Assembly (NCBI RefSeq): GCF_033807715.1
Contig: NC_084601.1
Location: forward strand, 21,036,129 to 21,100,128
Direction of reading: 5' to 3'
DNA: 64,000 nt
DNA from: Cololabis saira
Lineage: Eukaryota > Chordata > Actinopteri > Beloniformes > Belonidae
Part shown: in pieces, positions 1 to 10,085 of the stretch
Position numbering within the stretch: the stretch's first letter is position 1
Layout: every line of letters starts with the position of its first letter
Notes under the pieces: generated by a model
What the model was told of the DNA's origin: nothing
Seen by the model: only the letters and a program-made list of their open reading frames with translations
Database searches by the model: none
Program-made: the position numbers and the translations under genes

Positions 1-2
1 GC

Positions 3-95
3 TCCAGGGATGAGCAGCTGGTAAAGAAGACCCGCACACTGGTCCAGCTTGAGGAGCTGCAGCGCTTTTATTTACCGCACTCCAGCCGAGTATAG
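3..95 (+). CDS. Possible 3' end of an upstream coding exon (partial, unidentified)
   Basis: An open frame enters from the left edge and runs 30 codons to a TAG at 93-95. The peptide is rich in Lys, Glu, Leu and Gln (for example TLVQLEELQRFYLP), which looks more like the helical tail of a real protein than repeat translation. No intron signal or start is visible because the window cuts it. I do not recognise the family. It could also be a chance frame. The following 280 bases look like ordinary 3' flank. Confidence 0.3.
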   Translation, partial: SRDEQLVKKTRTLVQLEELQRFYLPHSSRV

Positions 96-372
96 CTACG
101 CCGTTCACTCTCTCATCCACGCCGCCTCACGTCTGGATTGCACGCTCACACACGCAAAGCTCAGCCCGTTAAAGGGCACATGACACCCTTATGTCAAGCT
201 TATGCTGCTGTTGGAGGACAACTAGTACGTACTCTCGTCTCAGCCTTGCTGGAGCCTTCGATTCTCAGATGGACGTCCGCTCATCTTAAAGTAACACGTG
301 TGAAGGAGGAGCTCCCGTTTGCGAGACGTAGGAGCCGTACGTTGGCAGAAGCAAAGAGCTTTTGTGTGTGCA
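96..372. other. Unassigned single-copy stretch
   Basis: I see no gene, repeat or RNA in this stretch. If the frame ending at 95 is real, this would be its 3' untranslated region. The 83-codon frame at 138-389 shows no recognisable motif. Confidence 0.3.
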
Positions 373-382
373 GAAAATGTTT

Positions 383-1108
383 TGATTAGGGCGGGGGATG
401 GATTCAGATGTCAAGAATCGATTTGATTCCAATTCTTAAGACAAGAATCGATTATCACGATTTGATTCGATCCGATTCGATTCCGACATTGATTTGGGTT
501 AGTGTTATTAAAACCATTTTTTGAGCTCTTGCATGAATTATATGACTGTGTTATGCAACATATTAATACTAGTATTATATTGAGATTCAACAGCAAGTAT
601 TGGCAACCAATGATGGCTCCCAGTATGCTTATATAATGGCTTTCAGAAACATCGTGTTGCAAAATTATCAAACAGATCCAGGGCAGCAAATAGAGGACGT
701 ATGAAATCGGTTTTATTTTTTCTCACATTCCATTTAAATTTTTTCCATTTTCTGTCTATTTTGGTTTTTAAATTTTGAGAATTCGGTTTTTAGCATTTTA
801 TGCAAATGTAACCCCAAAACAGTGCATAAAGTAATGAAATATAGACAATTTATGCAATTATAACTGAAAACTTTAATGTTTTCATACATTTAAACATATT
901 TAAAGGCAAAAACATGGCACAAGTTATTCTCTTGTCCAACAAAACATTCCTTTTTTGTGCATAAACAAAAAAATACCAAAAGTTGTAATGTAATGATGAC
1001 CAAACAAAAAAAAAAAAAAAAAAAAATCGATCTAGACATAGGAATTTTCAGGAATTAATATGAGAATCGATTTAGAATCGGAAAATTGATTTTTTTCAAC
1101 ACAGGCCC
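383..1108 (+). repeat. Dispersed repeat with ATCGATT-rich ends, copy 1
   Basis: The ends are dense in AATCGATT/GATTCGATT words, and the middle contains a block around 595-690 (cagcaagtattggcaacc, then atccagggcagcaaatagag). A second, inverted copy with the same end words and the same middle block lies at 54725-55510. The class is not clear from sequence alone. Confidence 0.75.
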
Positions 1109-2346
1109 AGTTTCGACGACCTACGATAGCACGCTCCATCGTGCTCTTAACCTATGCAAGACCTACCCATGACTTGTTAGACATATGCTAGTGTATTCAG
1201 CAATTGTTCCAAAGTCGGCATAAACTGTAAATCGTCAAGGTGCAACAGGACCTTTAACTGCAGAAACAGGGAGAGAGATCATGTAGCTTTGGCTTTGCTC
1301 ACAAATGTCAGCTCACTCCCTTGTTCCCTAGTTTCCTTTCATTGCATTCAAATCTTAAATTGAAACAAAGGAACTTTGACCTTTTTTTTTAAGATCAGAG
1401 GGTGTAGGTGTGGAGGCTAGGTCACTTTCATGACACTGTTCAAGATTTACTCGTTCAGTCACTCTCTCGTTCTCTCATCCGTCACTGCCTTTAAACTAGT
1501 TAGTGAGGACAGACACCTGGTAGAGTTGTGCCTGGTTTCATCCCAACTCAGGTTCATCCACATTGTGCAGGCCTAATGTGTTTATCTTCTCAAAGGACAT
1601 CCAAAACAACTGGTAGTCGGGAACAAACTCGGAACAACAAATCAGAGAGATGGATGGGTATAACGAGAGAGAAGGCATTTCTGCCAAAAAAGCGAAGACT
1701 TCTTGTAAATATCTCTAAAAAAATGGGATACCGAATTTAACTTTCCTGATGAGCAGGATGGGCGATGTTAGTGTCTCTCACGGGGAAGGAACGTGTGTCT
1801 GTGTCATCAGTCATTAATGCCAGAGAGCCACATGAGTGAAAATGTAAATGTTTCACTTGAAGACAATCAATGTGTATATAAACTGAAAATACCGTAGTAA
1901 TATAAATAAATGTGCTTTAATTCAATTTTGTGTTTTCATTTAGGCTCCATTATAGGAATTACATACATAGGAATGTCAGGAATTTCAGGGTCGGCCTATC
2001 AAATTCTGAGCACATATATAGTTTGTAAGTGGTTGACAGATAGATATTTTAGATTTGTTGTAAACCTGTCTTAAAATGTAATACTGGACCCTGGTTGGGC
2101 GGGTGGCGGAACATTTCCCTTATTTTTAAATCCAAAACTTGACAGGTAAGGGCTGCTTCCATGCAGACATGTGTCTCGTGACGTCAGACACGCGTGAGGC
2201 GGCCACACGAGTTACAATCACCGTAAGAAAAAAAAAATACAAAAAAAGAGTTTCAATCCCCGTAGCCTCATCAAACACGTCGACTTCAAACCGAAACTTT
2301 GACAGGAGCGCGGCTGAACGTGTCCAATGACAGACACCGAGAAAAG
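1109..2346. other. Unassigned stretch
   Basis: AT-rich sequence without a supported gene. The 70-codon and 63-codon frames here have no recognisable domain and no splice context. Confidence 0.3.
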
Positions 2347-2347
2347 C

Positions 2348-2489
2348 CTGATTTATGGTTCTGCGTTAAATCGACGGCGTAGCCTACGCCGTAAGGTACG
2401 CGGCGACGCGCACCACACGTGCGCCTCGCCGCGTAACCTACGGCGTAAGCTCTGCGTTGGTGTAACGCGGAACCATAAATCAGCCTAAA
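2348..2489. mobile_element. GC-rich fold-back MITE (GCCTGATTTATGG family), copy 1
   Basis: The terminal inverted repeats read GCCTGATTTATGGTTCTGCG and its complement. The interior is a near-palindrome of CGCCGTA/TACGGCG words. Sister copies lie at 18640-18765 and 19507-19656, with a fragment near 30588. Two sister copies show 3-bp TTA/TAA target duplications, as in PIF/Harbinger elements, so this is probably a non-autonomous Harbinger-type element. Confidence 0.8.
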
Positions 2490-2985
2490 GACTTGACTGA
2501 ATAAGAGTCTCTGTGTGAAGTCGTTGGTTACCTGAAACGGCCATCTCGGTCAGGCCACCAGTGCGTTTCTGATGAGGGATATTTATCTGGTTCCAGAATT
2601 TCCAGCTGATCGGGGAGTCTTGTCACCTCTCCAAACCACTGGCAGGTGGAGGTGTCCGCTGACGGCGCCGCAGCAGCGACGGACACTTCCAGTCTTACCA
2701 AAATAATGACACACTAAAGTCACGTTAACGCTGCCAATGACTCAAGGCCCCGTGTGTTTACTTTAAAAAAACATTGTATACTTTATTTAGATTATTAAAC
2801 TCACCAACGTTGTGGTAACGTCTTAAATACTCCACAGAAGTACGCGCACATAGGACTTCACTTTAGTGAAAACTGCGATGCTTTTATTCTGAAAGTAAAG
2901 ACGCTAACTAGATGGCGTTAAAGTTGGCAGCTTTGATTCACACCTTTTGCAGATGTACCTGTTGATTTGACTTAATCCAAGTTAC
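2490..2985. other. Unassigned stretch
   Basis: This is mixed-composition sequence with a short GC-rich patch near 2655-2685. No gene or repeat is recognisable. Confidence 0.25.
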
Positions 2986-3480
2986 AACGTTGTGTAGTTG
3001 GAAGGATCAAACTTCAACGGTATTTTGGAGGGACATGGAAAAATGTATCTGTGATAAAACTGGACAATCCATTACAATCACACCCAAAGATATTATCTCG
3101 AAATTTGAATGTGATGACAAACCAATATGTTTTATAACAAATCTTATACTTCTGATGGGTAAATTTAATATTCATAAGAAGATGTTCTCCAAGTCCCTTC
3201 CAAACTTTGATATATTTACAGTGGAATTAAACTTTTATATAAACACTGTAGAGCTAATGTCAAATAATAAGAGTGAACGAACACTGCTGTACTTTAAAAA
3301 CTTACTTTGAGTAACTCCAGAATAAGGAGATATTTTGTGCCTTATTTTATTTTAATTTATCTTTTCTTATGTTTTTATATGTGTATTATCCAATTGTAAA
3401 TATCTACAGAGAAAGATTTTATTTTACATACAAAATGAATGTCTGTATACCTGCAGTTTTTCAATAAAGTTTGGGAAAAA
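2986..3480 (+). mobile_element. 3' end of an L1/Tx1-type LINE (decayed)
   Basis: The frame at 2990-3310 encodes a C-terminal tail with VFWRDMEKCI followed by ITPKDI and a Phe/Ile/Leu-rich stretch ending FKNLL. This matches the end of fish L1-like reverse transcriptase proteins, where a Trp-Arg block follows the zinc-knuckle region. After the stop there is an AT-rich tail, then AATAAA at about 3461 and a short A-run at 3476, as expected for a 5'-truncated LINE insertion. A related fragment is at 53660-54265. Confidence 0.6.
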
Positions 3481-4110
3481 AGGATCAAACTTCAGGCTGG
3501 ACTGTTCTCTGCTCATCCTACGAATGCGTGTTCCTTATAAATGTAGCGCCATTTAAAATGGAAAAAACAACAGGCTTTCCAAGGGTATAAGATTTATTGC
3601 CAAGAAGTATTGTTACAAAAATAAATGCTCTACTAAACACACATTTCCTTAGTTTTTGTGCTAAGTTTATACTCCACTGCTTAAACATAAATGTAACTTG
3701 GTCTCTTCCGTGGTCTTGGTTTACACACCGTGACTCTGAAATGCCCTCAGCTCCTCCTTTGTATCGTCTGGAAGAGTCGGCATAATGCTTTTTGAGCACA
3801 AGGCTGACCTTCACCTCTCTCTGTAGCCCTGATTTGACTGATATGACATAATTTTAAACCCTGCGAAGGGCATGTCGTGCTCGAAAAATGTTCTCCTGTC
3901 CATTTCAATACAAATAGCGGTCAGAACGGTTCAGTATCCACTTCAGGCTCCGACTTCCCAGTGAACGGGTGCATCTGCATCAGCTGCACAATTCTGTTGC
4001 CCTGGGCGATGCTGCACACCCGAGTCAACAGAAATGGCTCTTGAGTGCCAGTAGTTCTAATTTCATGCAGCTTTAATAATCATGTTTTTTCTCTGCATTT
4101 CTCAGTCATT
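3481..4110. other. Unassigned stretch next to an LTR-retrotransposon fragment
   Basis: Overlapping 98- and 62-codon frames on the two strands (3518-3814 and 3597-3785) have no recognisable domains. Some of this may be decayed retrotransposon sequence continuing from the pol fragment on its right. Confidence 0.3.
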
Positions 4111-4113
4111 TAC

Positions 4114-4482
4114 TTGGATATTCAATCCCTGTTATTGTGTTCCTGGTAGAGAATAGCTCCTAAACCCCAATCGCTCGCATCAGTTTCCAAAATAAAAGGG
4201 CAAGTGAAATCTGCATAATCTAAAACAGGTGCTGTCGTAATCTTCTCCTCGAACAGGTCAAATGCCTTTTGACAGACGGTTTCCAATGAAGCAATTTGCC
4301 TTTAGTTTGCTTTGGCTGAGCCACAGGTGCTGTTAAGCGGATTCATTTCATCATGCAAAGGGGGCTGCAAATCCCTTGAAACGGCACAGGCCCAAAAAGG
4401 ATTGCAGCTCCTTCACTGTGGCTGACACTGGCCATTCTTTGGCACCTAAATGACGTTTGTCCAACGTCACATTGAGGCCAGT
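4114..4482 (-). pseudogene. Ty3/gypsy-type LTR retrotransposon pol fragment (end of reverse transcriptase into RNase H)
   Basis: Read on the minus strand, 4482-4350 gives a WPVSATVKELQSFLGL segment. This is the conserved linker after the reverse transcriptase thumb of Ty3/gypsy pol. Then 4215-4130 gives FILETDASDWGLGAILYQ, the first conserved block of the RNase H domain with its catalytic Asp. A stop interrupts the joining segment near 4340, and no LTRs or flanking pol domains are visible, so this is an inactive fragment. The family assignment rests on these two blocks, which I recognise by motif. Confidence 0.75.
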
Positions 4483-4689
4483 TTGGAATGAGTTGGAATA
4501 GGGATGAGGGAGAGTCGGTACACAAGGAGCCTTATCTCAAAGATTATTTAAAAAAACATTGAAAAGAAGGATGATTTCTTTATATCAAATTAATGAGTGG
4601 TGATGCTTGCTATGTTGAGTTGGGTATTTATTTAATTAGTGATTTGATTTGATTTTTTAAGGATGAAGGTAACATGTAGACTGCACCTT

Positions 4690-4990
4690 TATTTGACATT
4701 TTTTTTATTCCTTGAGGAAATTTTGTTATCCCCATGGAGGCAATTTGTCTGTCAGTCTTTTCTCTTACTTCTTGCTTTCATTTCATTACTTTAATTAATC
4801 TTTTTGAGGGTAGGCAAATAATAAGCTTTGCTTCAGCCTTTTTCGGTCTAGATGGTATTTGTATATTGGACATTTTTTGTAATGTTTTCTTTGAACAGTG
4901 TAGCCTATTAGTTTTCTTGTTGTCATTTTTATTCTTTTTTTTTTTAGTGATGTCATGACCGAAATAAACTAAACTTAACTAAAACTAAAA
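4690..4990 (+). mobile_element. Non-LTR retrotransposon 3' tail
   Basis: A 'ttccttgaggaaattt' stretch and a low-complexity run of AAACTAAA/AACTTAACT repeats after AATAAA (4964) resemble the simple-repeat tail of fish L2/Rex-like LINEs. There is no coding potential. Confidence 0.45.
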
Positions 4991-5159
4991 AAAGATCAAG
5001 TCAATCATAATTGTCAGTTTTTAATAACAGAAATAATTAATTGACAAAATTAAGGAAACACCAGGTGTAACGTTTGAAAACAGCCAGTGGTTCGAGGGGG
5101 TTACCTTCACTGTCACATTTCAATTTTGGCAGTCGGACTCCTGTCACCTGCAGAAATAC

Positions 5160-5760
5160 TCAGATTACTCTCCAGTTGTGGGGGAGATCAGTGATGGACC
5201 AGAGACTGAGTACAGAGAACTGGTGGACCGTTTTGTGACATGATGTGAAAACAATCATCTCATCTCAAATGTGAACAAGACAAATGAGATGATTGTGGAT
5301 TTTAGGAGAGCCAGGATTAGGTCAGATAGTTTTTCCATCAAGGGAGAAGAAGTGGAGGTGGTGGAGGAGTATAAATACCTCCATGTTCATCTGGACAACA
5401 GACTGGACTGGAGATATTACACTGTTGCTGTTTATAAGAAACAGAGCAGACTTTACTTCTTAAGGAAGCTTAGGTCCTTCAGCGTTTGCAGATAGATGTT
5501 AAATATCTTTTATAAGTCTGTTGTGGAGAGTTCAGTCACATCTGCAGTCATCCGTTGGGGAGCAGCATCAGAACCAGAGACCTAAAGAACCTGAACAAAC
5601 TGTTTAAGAAGGCTGGTTCTGTTCTGGACCCAGCGGTAGAGCTCCCTGGGTGGGTGTTGTGAACAAGTTGTATGAGCTGAGGTTGCAGAGCTGAGGGATG
5701 ATGGGTAAAAAGCTGGGTTGAGTCCCTGTTTTGCACATAACTTTAAATAAACATCTGCTT
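5160..5760 (+). mobile_element. L2/CR1/Rex1-type LINE fragment (reverse transcriptase C-terminus)
   Basis: The frame at 5205-5493 encodes a 'KTNEMIVDFRRARI' block and then a 'YKYLHVHLDNRLDW' block. These are the conserved KTKEMIVDFR and YLGVxxDxxLxW motifs just after the catalytic region of fish CR1/L2-clade reverse transcriptases, and they are followed by RLYFLRKLRSF. The frame starts inside the domain and has a TGA near 5242, so it is truncated and inactive. The downstream part (5620-5740) has a second related piece at 44940-45060. Confidence 0.8.
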
Positions 5761-6204
5761 TTGCCCTAAAACAGCATTCGACAAGAGTGAATGCCACAGC
5801 ATACAAACTTAGCAACAGTAAGAGAGGGACAAATATACTGGATGATTTTAACATGTTTTTAACGTGCATTTTAACAACTTCTGCTCAACAACCACTGGTC
5901 TCAGACGTTTCAATGTGAAATGTTTTCTTTTTAAGCTGCCTCGAATGTTCAATATGCAATGCTTGACGTCCGCTTGGCTTCTCTTCATTTTACTTTCATG
6001 AAAAGTTTCCTATTTGACTCTGTTTTGCAGTTTGGGGCCAGTCAGCAGTGTCATAACACAGGGAGGTGTTGTGCAGCTGGTCCTCTGTGACAGCAGCAAG
6101 GTCCAAGGTCATGCAGCCGGTGCAACACCGTTTTCAACAGTTTCTCATGAAGTTCAGCAGTGCCTGCAGAAAGGATCGCAGGTAGATCCAAATAGCGCTG
6201 CACA

Positions 6205-6765
6205 CCATTCATGAAGACTAACAGTCACAGCTGCAGCTGCAGGGCCAGACTAGAGCAGCTGGTCTGAAACAGAGCTTCATCCTAGATGCTGTTATAGAGC
6301 TACGCTGCAGGGGGACTCCAACATGATCCACTGAGCAACGCCCATCACCCTTCTCTCTCCTCCTTTCATCTTCTTCTCGTTGCAATGCTTCCTCAAGCTT
6401 AATGCCTAGTTGTAAGTCACATCCTGACCTGCAGTGCCCCCCTCTGACCACCTCAGTCTCTGCTATCTACACCTGTTTCTATAGTTGTCTCTGTACATCA
6501 AGTCATCCTGTATCAGTCATAAAATAAGAACACCTGGTTCTTCCCTAATGGATAATTATGAATATATATAATATTGGCCATGTATTTATGTCTCTCTTGC
6601 CTCTCTTCTTCAGCCTTTCTTTCCTGTCACTCTCCTCTTTTCTCCCTCTATCCGGCTGGTATTCAGCAGAAGGTCCCACCCCCTTATGATCCAGGTCCTG
6701 CTCCAGGTTTCTTCCCTCCTAAAGGGGAAGGTTTTTCTCCTGCTTGCAGATTTTTACTTGGAACA
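6205..6765 (+). repeat. Dispersed fish repeat, likely LINE 3' region, copy A
   Basis: The words 'cagctgcagctgcagg', 'tagagcagct', 'atagagctac', 'ctgcaggggga' and 'cccatcaccc' recur in the same order at 8995-9130 and, inverted, near 28165-28270. The right part (6660-6760) contains 'ctcctaaaggggaagg'. The proline-rich frame over 6574-6774 is repeat translation, not a gene. Confidence 0.75.
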
Positions 6766-7497
6766 TGGAAGTAGGGGGCATTGTTGGAGGAGGCGTAGCT
6801 ACAGCAACCTGGCCATCTTTAATATCCAGGTACAGGGTGGTGAAAGGATCCATGCCCCAAAGGGGAGTCCCAGCTGTATATGTCTTCAGAGACACGGGTT
6901 ATCCCACAAATGTGTCCGTGTATATCTGGAAAATACAAGAATTTAACTCTCAACTACAGGAGCAATGAGTATACCACATACACCAACAAATGTGTCCATG
7001 TGTATCTGGAAAATACAAGAATACAATATTTCAGTTTGACAGACGTAGACACGTTGGATTTAGAATTTATTTTGATACACTTATCATAAAGCCATTTTGT
7101 ATTGTTTGAAATGTATTTTGATCCATTTTTCTTCCTGATTGCACAAACACCGAACCATTGATTGCACTTAAGTTTTAATGTGAATTATTGAAAGAAATAC
7201 TAAATAATGGCTTTCTCCTCAAGTATTTTGACGGCATTCAGTTCATGAAAAACACATCGTCCAATACTTTGATATTAACCTGAGTAAAGTAAGAAGATAC
7301 TATATACAGTAAATGGCAAACTTTATCCAAATAAAGCTTTATTCAAGTGAAACAATAGTTTCTTTACTACTTGGGGTTTTCACTTGCACTATTTAAGTCA
7401 ACTCTGACCACTTGGTGGCATTGTTCATCCAACCTTGACTGAAGTAGCCTGACTAAACATTCTTCCATCCCAATGTTTATACAACATGTACTGTATA

Positions 7498-7501
<4 letters not shown>

Positions 7502-7546
<45 letters not shown>
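7502..7546. repeat. (AT)n microsatellite
   Basis: An uninterrupted AT dinucleotide array of about 22 units. Confidence 0.97.
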
Positions 7547-7547
<1 letters not shown>

Positions 7548-7549
<2 letters not shown>

Positions 7550-8460
7550 GCTTTATGTAGCTTTATTTAACCCCTTCATCAAACACCCCAAAAGTTTTAT
7601 TGTGCACCATTCGTCAGGTACTTTGTGTCGTTATATCCGTCGGTGAGAAAGAGCCTGGACGCTCTGTTCTCATTGACTGTAATATCACATCCAGCTGGAG
7701 TTTCCGCTGCATCTCGGGACACCAAATGGCCTACTTAAGAGAGCAGCTTAGAAATGTCTGAGAATTACAAACAGTTATAGCCGCCGCTGCCAGAATCCCA
7801 GTATATAGCGTATCATAGATAAGAAGCTGCACTTGAAGTTTTTTACGAGACCAGGAACAAATCTTCACTGTATACGTTGTCATTAAACTGACAAACTTAT
7901 GTCTGTCTGGTGTTGTTACGTTAAATTGCGGAGGAAACGCCTGACCAAAGTCATAGGGACATCGGGGACAAGCCATGTTATGAAAAATGATCTTCAACGT
8001 GTAAAAACAGAATATGATAATAATCCTCTCAAAGCGTCTCATGTAAACGCCTTATTTAGAATGAAATCAGATTACTGATGTGCATGTAAACATGGTCATA
8101 GGTGAATGTGTTCATTTGAGCATCAAAACCAGTATTTTTCTTCAGTGCACACTCTCCTGTGTCAGTTTTTCTGCTCATTTGAAAAAAAAAAACTATTACA
8201 CTCAGAAAACACAGTCGCTTTAATGTGTTTGGTAGCACAGAAATATTACAGCAGCATCATTCTTCATCATGCTGTCCGAGTGCCGGTTCTCATCAATAAA
8301 AGTGATAGTCTACTATGCTGCTGCTGCAGTGGACAACATTGTGAGAGAATTAATATAACCACTGCAGCTAGAATCATGAATTCCCAGGGGATTACATCAC
8401 AGACTGGGTAATATGCCCTGACGTTGTCTGCACTTGTCTGTGCACAGCTGTTCAATTAAA
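7548..8460. other. Unassigned stretch, probably repeat-derived
   Basis: Overlapping frames of 60-103 codons lie on both strands (7731-8042 minus, 8106-8411 plus). None has a recognisable domain. The 'catgtaaacgcctta' and 'gtgcatgtaaacatggtca' words near 8040-8095 suggest a decayed DNA-transposon end. Confidence 0.3.
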
Positions 8461-8869
8461 TGTAGGTGTATTGAATTTCTCAGCTGATACTGACTCTAAG
8501 AAGACAGAGACACAGAAAAAGGGGGTTGGGGTTATGTGATTTTAGGTACATATGTGTACTGGCACTGAGAGCAAGAGGCTACTTGATGGACAATACCCTT
8601 GAGGACACTTCCCACACACTGGAGCGTCCAGCTTTTACACAAAGCTGCAGCCACCGCCTTGCAAATGCAGATGCAGGCTGAATATATTTAATAGCTTAGT
8701 CCATTCTGGACTTCAACGTCTAAACAGACCCCATTAAAATCTGTCTTTGTTTTTTCTTCAGTAAAGAAAAATACCTCCACGACTTCCAGCAAAGTAAAAC
8801 CACACTTTGCAGGATTTAAACTACACCTGTAATAGAATATCATTGCCCTTATCTACCGTACATTGATGA

Positions 8870-9290
8870 TTTCACCGAATGACACCACCTCCACCTTTAA
8901 AACCAAACTTAAAACGTTTCTGTTTAGTAAAACCTCTAGTTAGTGTTTAGTAAATCTCTAGTTAGTGTTTACTAAAACCTGTAGTTAGTGTAACTCTAGT
9001 GTGTTAGGGCCAGTAGTTATAGCTGCAGCTGCAGGACCAGACTAGAGCAGCTTCATCCTAGATATGCTGCTATAGAGCTACACTGCAGGGGGACACCGAC
9101 ATGATCCACTGAGCGGTGCCCATCACCCTTTTTCTCTTCTCCTCTTCCATTTTTTATTAATTATAAGTATCTCATAGCCATAATTTTTGTCAATTTTTCT
9201 GGTAGTTTGTTGTGATTGTCTGCCCTTTTTTTTCTCTTCTGTGCAAGTTTGCAGGCCAGAGCTTCAGGAGCTCCCTCCCTGAACTGTGGG
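8870..9290 (+). repeat. Dispersed fish repeat, likely LINE 3' region, copy B
   Basis: It starts with a peptide-like 'DTTSTFKTKLKTFLFSK' block (about 8880-8935), typical of the C-terminus of a LINE protein. Next come short imperfect 'tagttagtgtttag' repeats, then the same ordered words as copy A and a 'gcaggccagagcttcaggagct' end that is also found, inverted, near 27740-27775. This suggests that the whole dispersed repeat is the 3' end of one non-LTR family. Confidence 0.7.
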
Positions 9291-10085
9291 TAATTCCCTT
9301 TCCAAAAGTCTGCGTAGATGCTGACTTACGGTAAGTGAGTTTGTGAGGGTGGAGGTTGGAATTCAGGGGTTCTTTGGAGTTTATACTGGAATAAACGCTG
9401 TTAAAATGTGGCAGAAGTCATATGTTTTTGAGTTCACGCGAGTTCACCCAAACTTTTATGTCCCAGAAAAGCAATCCCTGAAGGACTTTTGAGTAGCAAT
9501 AGTCATCACAAAGAGGGTAAAGTTGAGAAGAAGCTTAAATAAATAAAATTACATCTTAAACCTGAGTGCCCTTGATATGAGACCGAAGACGCTAGAAATA
9601 AAGACAGACAACTTCTCTCAGTTTTTCTTATTGGAGATTCAAAGCAAACTTACACAAGGACTTTCTGTTCAGCAGAGAACCTCCCGGGAAAGATCATAGG
9701 AAGACTGTGCACAATAGTTTTCTACTGACAAAAATACAAATATTTAGATATATGGTTACAATAAAATTGGCTAAATTGATGGAAAGGAACCGTGGTTTAG
9801 ACTTGGCCCTCCCTTAGTTGGAGCCTTGACTGGGACCAATCCCCCCCCACTGGTTCCCAGGTGCAATAAAATTATCAAAGAAACAAGCTGTGACTTGTGA
9901 GTTTATACAAACATGATTACATCACACTGAAACATACATTTATGCAGTAACGTACATTTTCTGGTAGCAGGTGAATTAAAAAGCCAAATCTCTTTTCTCT
10001 CATCTAAACATCAGTTAAACTCAGCTGTTAACGAGTATTTACAGTTATGAGGAATACACTTTGTTGTCCAGCTGTTGTTGAACGC
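9291..10085. other. Region 3' of the IFIT gene
   Basis: No gene or clear repeat is visible. The part nearest 10085 is expected to be the 3' untranslated region of the minus-strand IFIT gene. I found no unambiguous polyadenylation signal. Confidence 0.4.

Noticed and set aside
2350..2490. Possible structured RNA or terminator because of the strong GC hairpin
   Set aside because: The same hairpin recurs with TWA target duplications at 18640 and 19507, so it is a MITE.
6574..7089. Overlapping plus-strand frames, one with a Pro-rich VPPPYDPGPAPGFFPPKG peptide
   Set aside because: The underlying DNA contains the 'ctcctaaaggggaagg' end of a dispersed fish repeat whose other parts recur at 8995-9130 and 28165-28270; the frames lack splice context.
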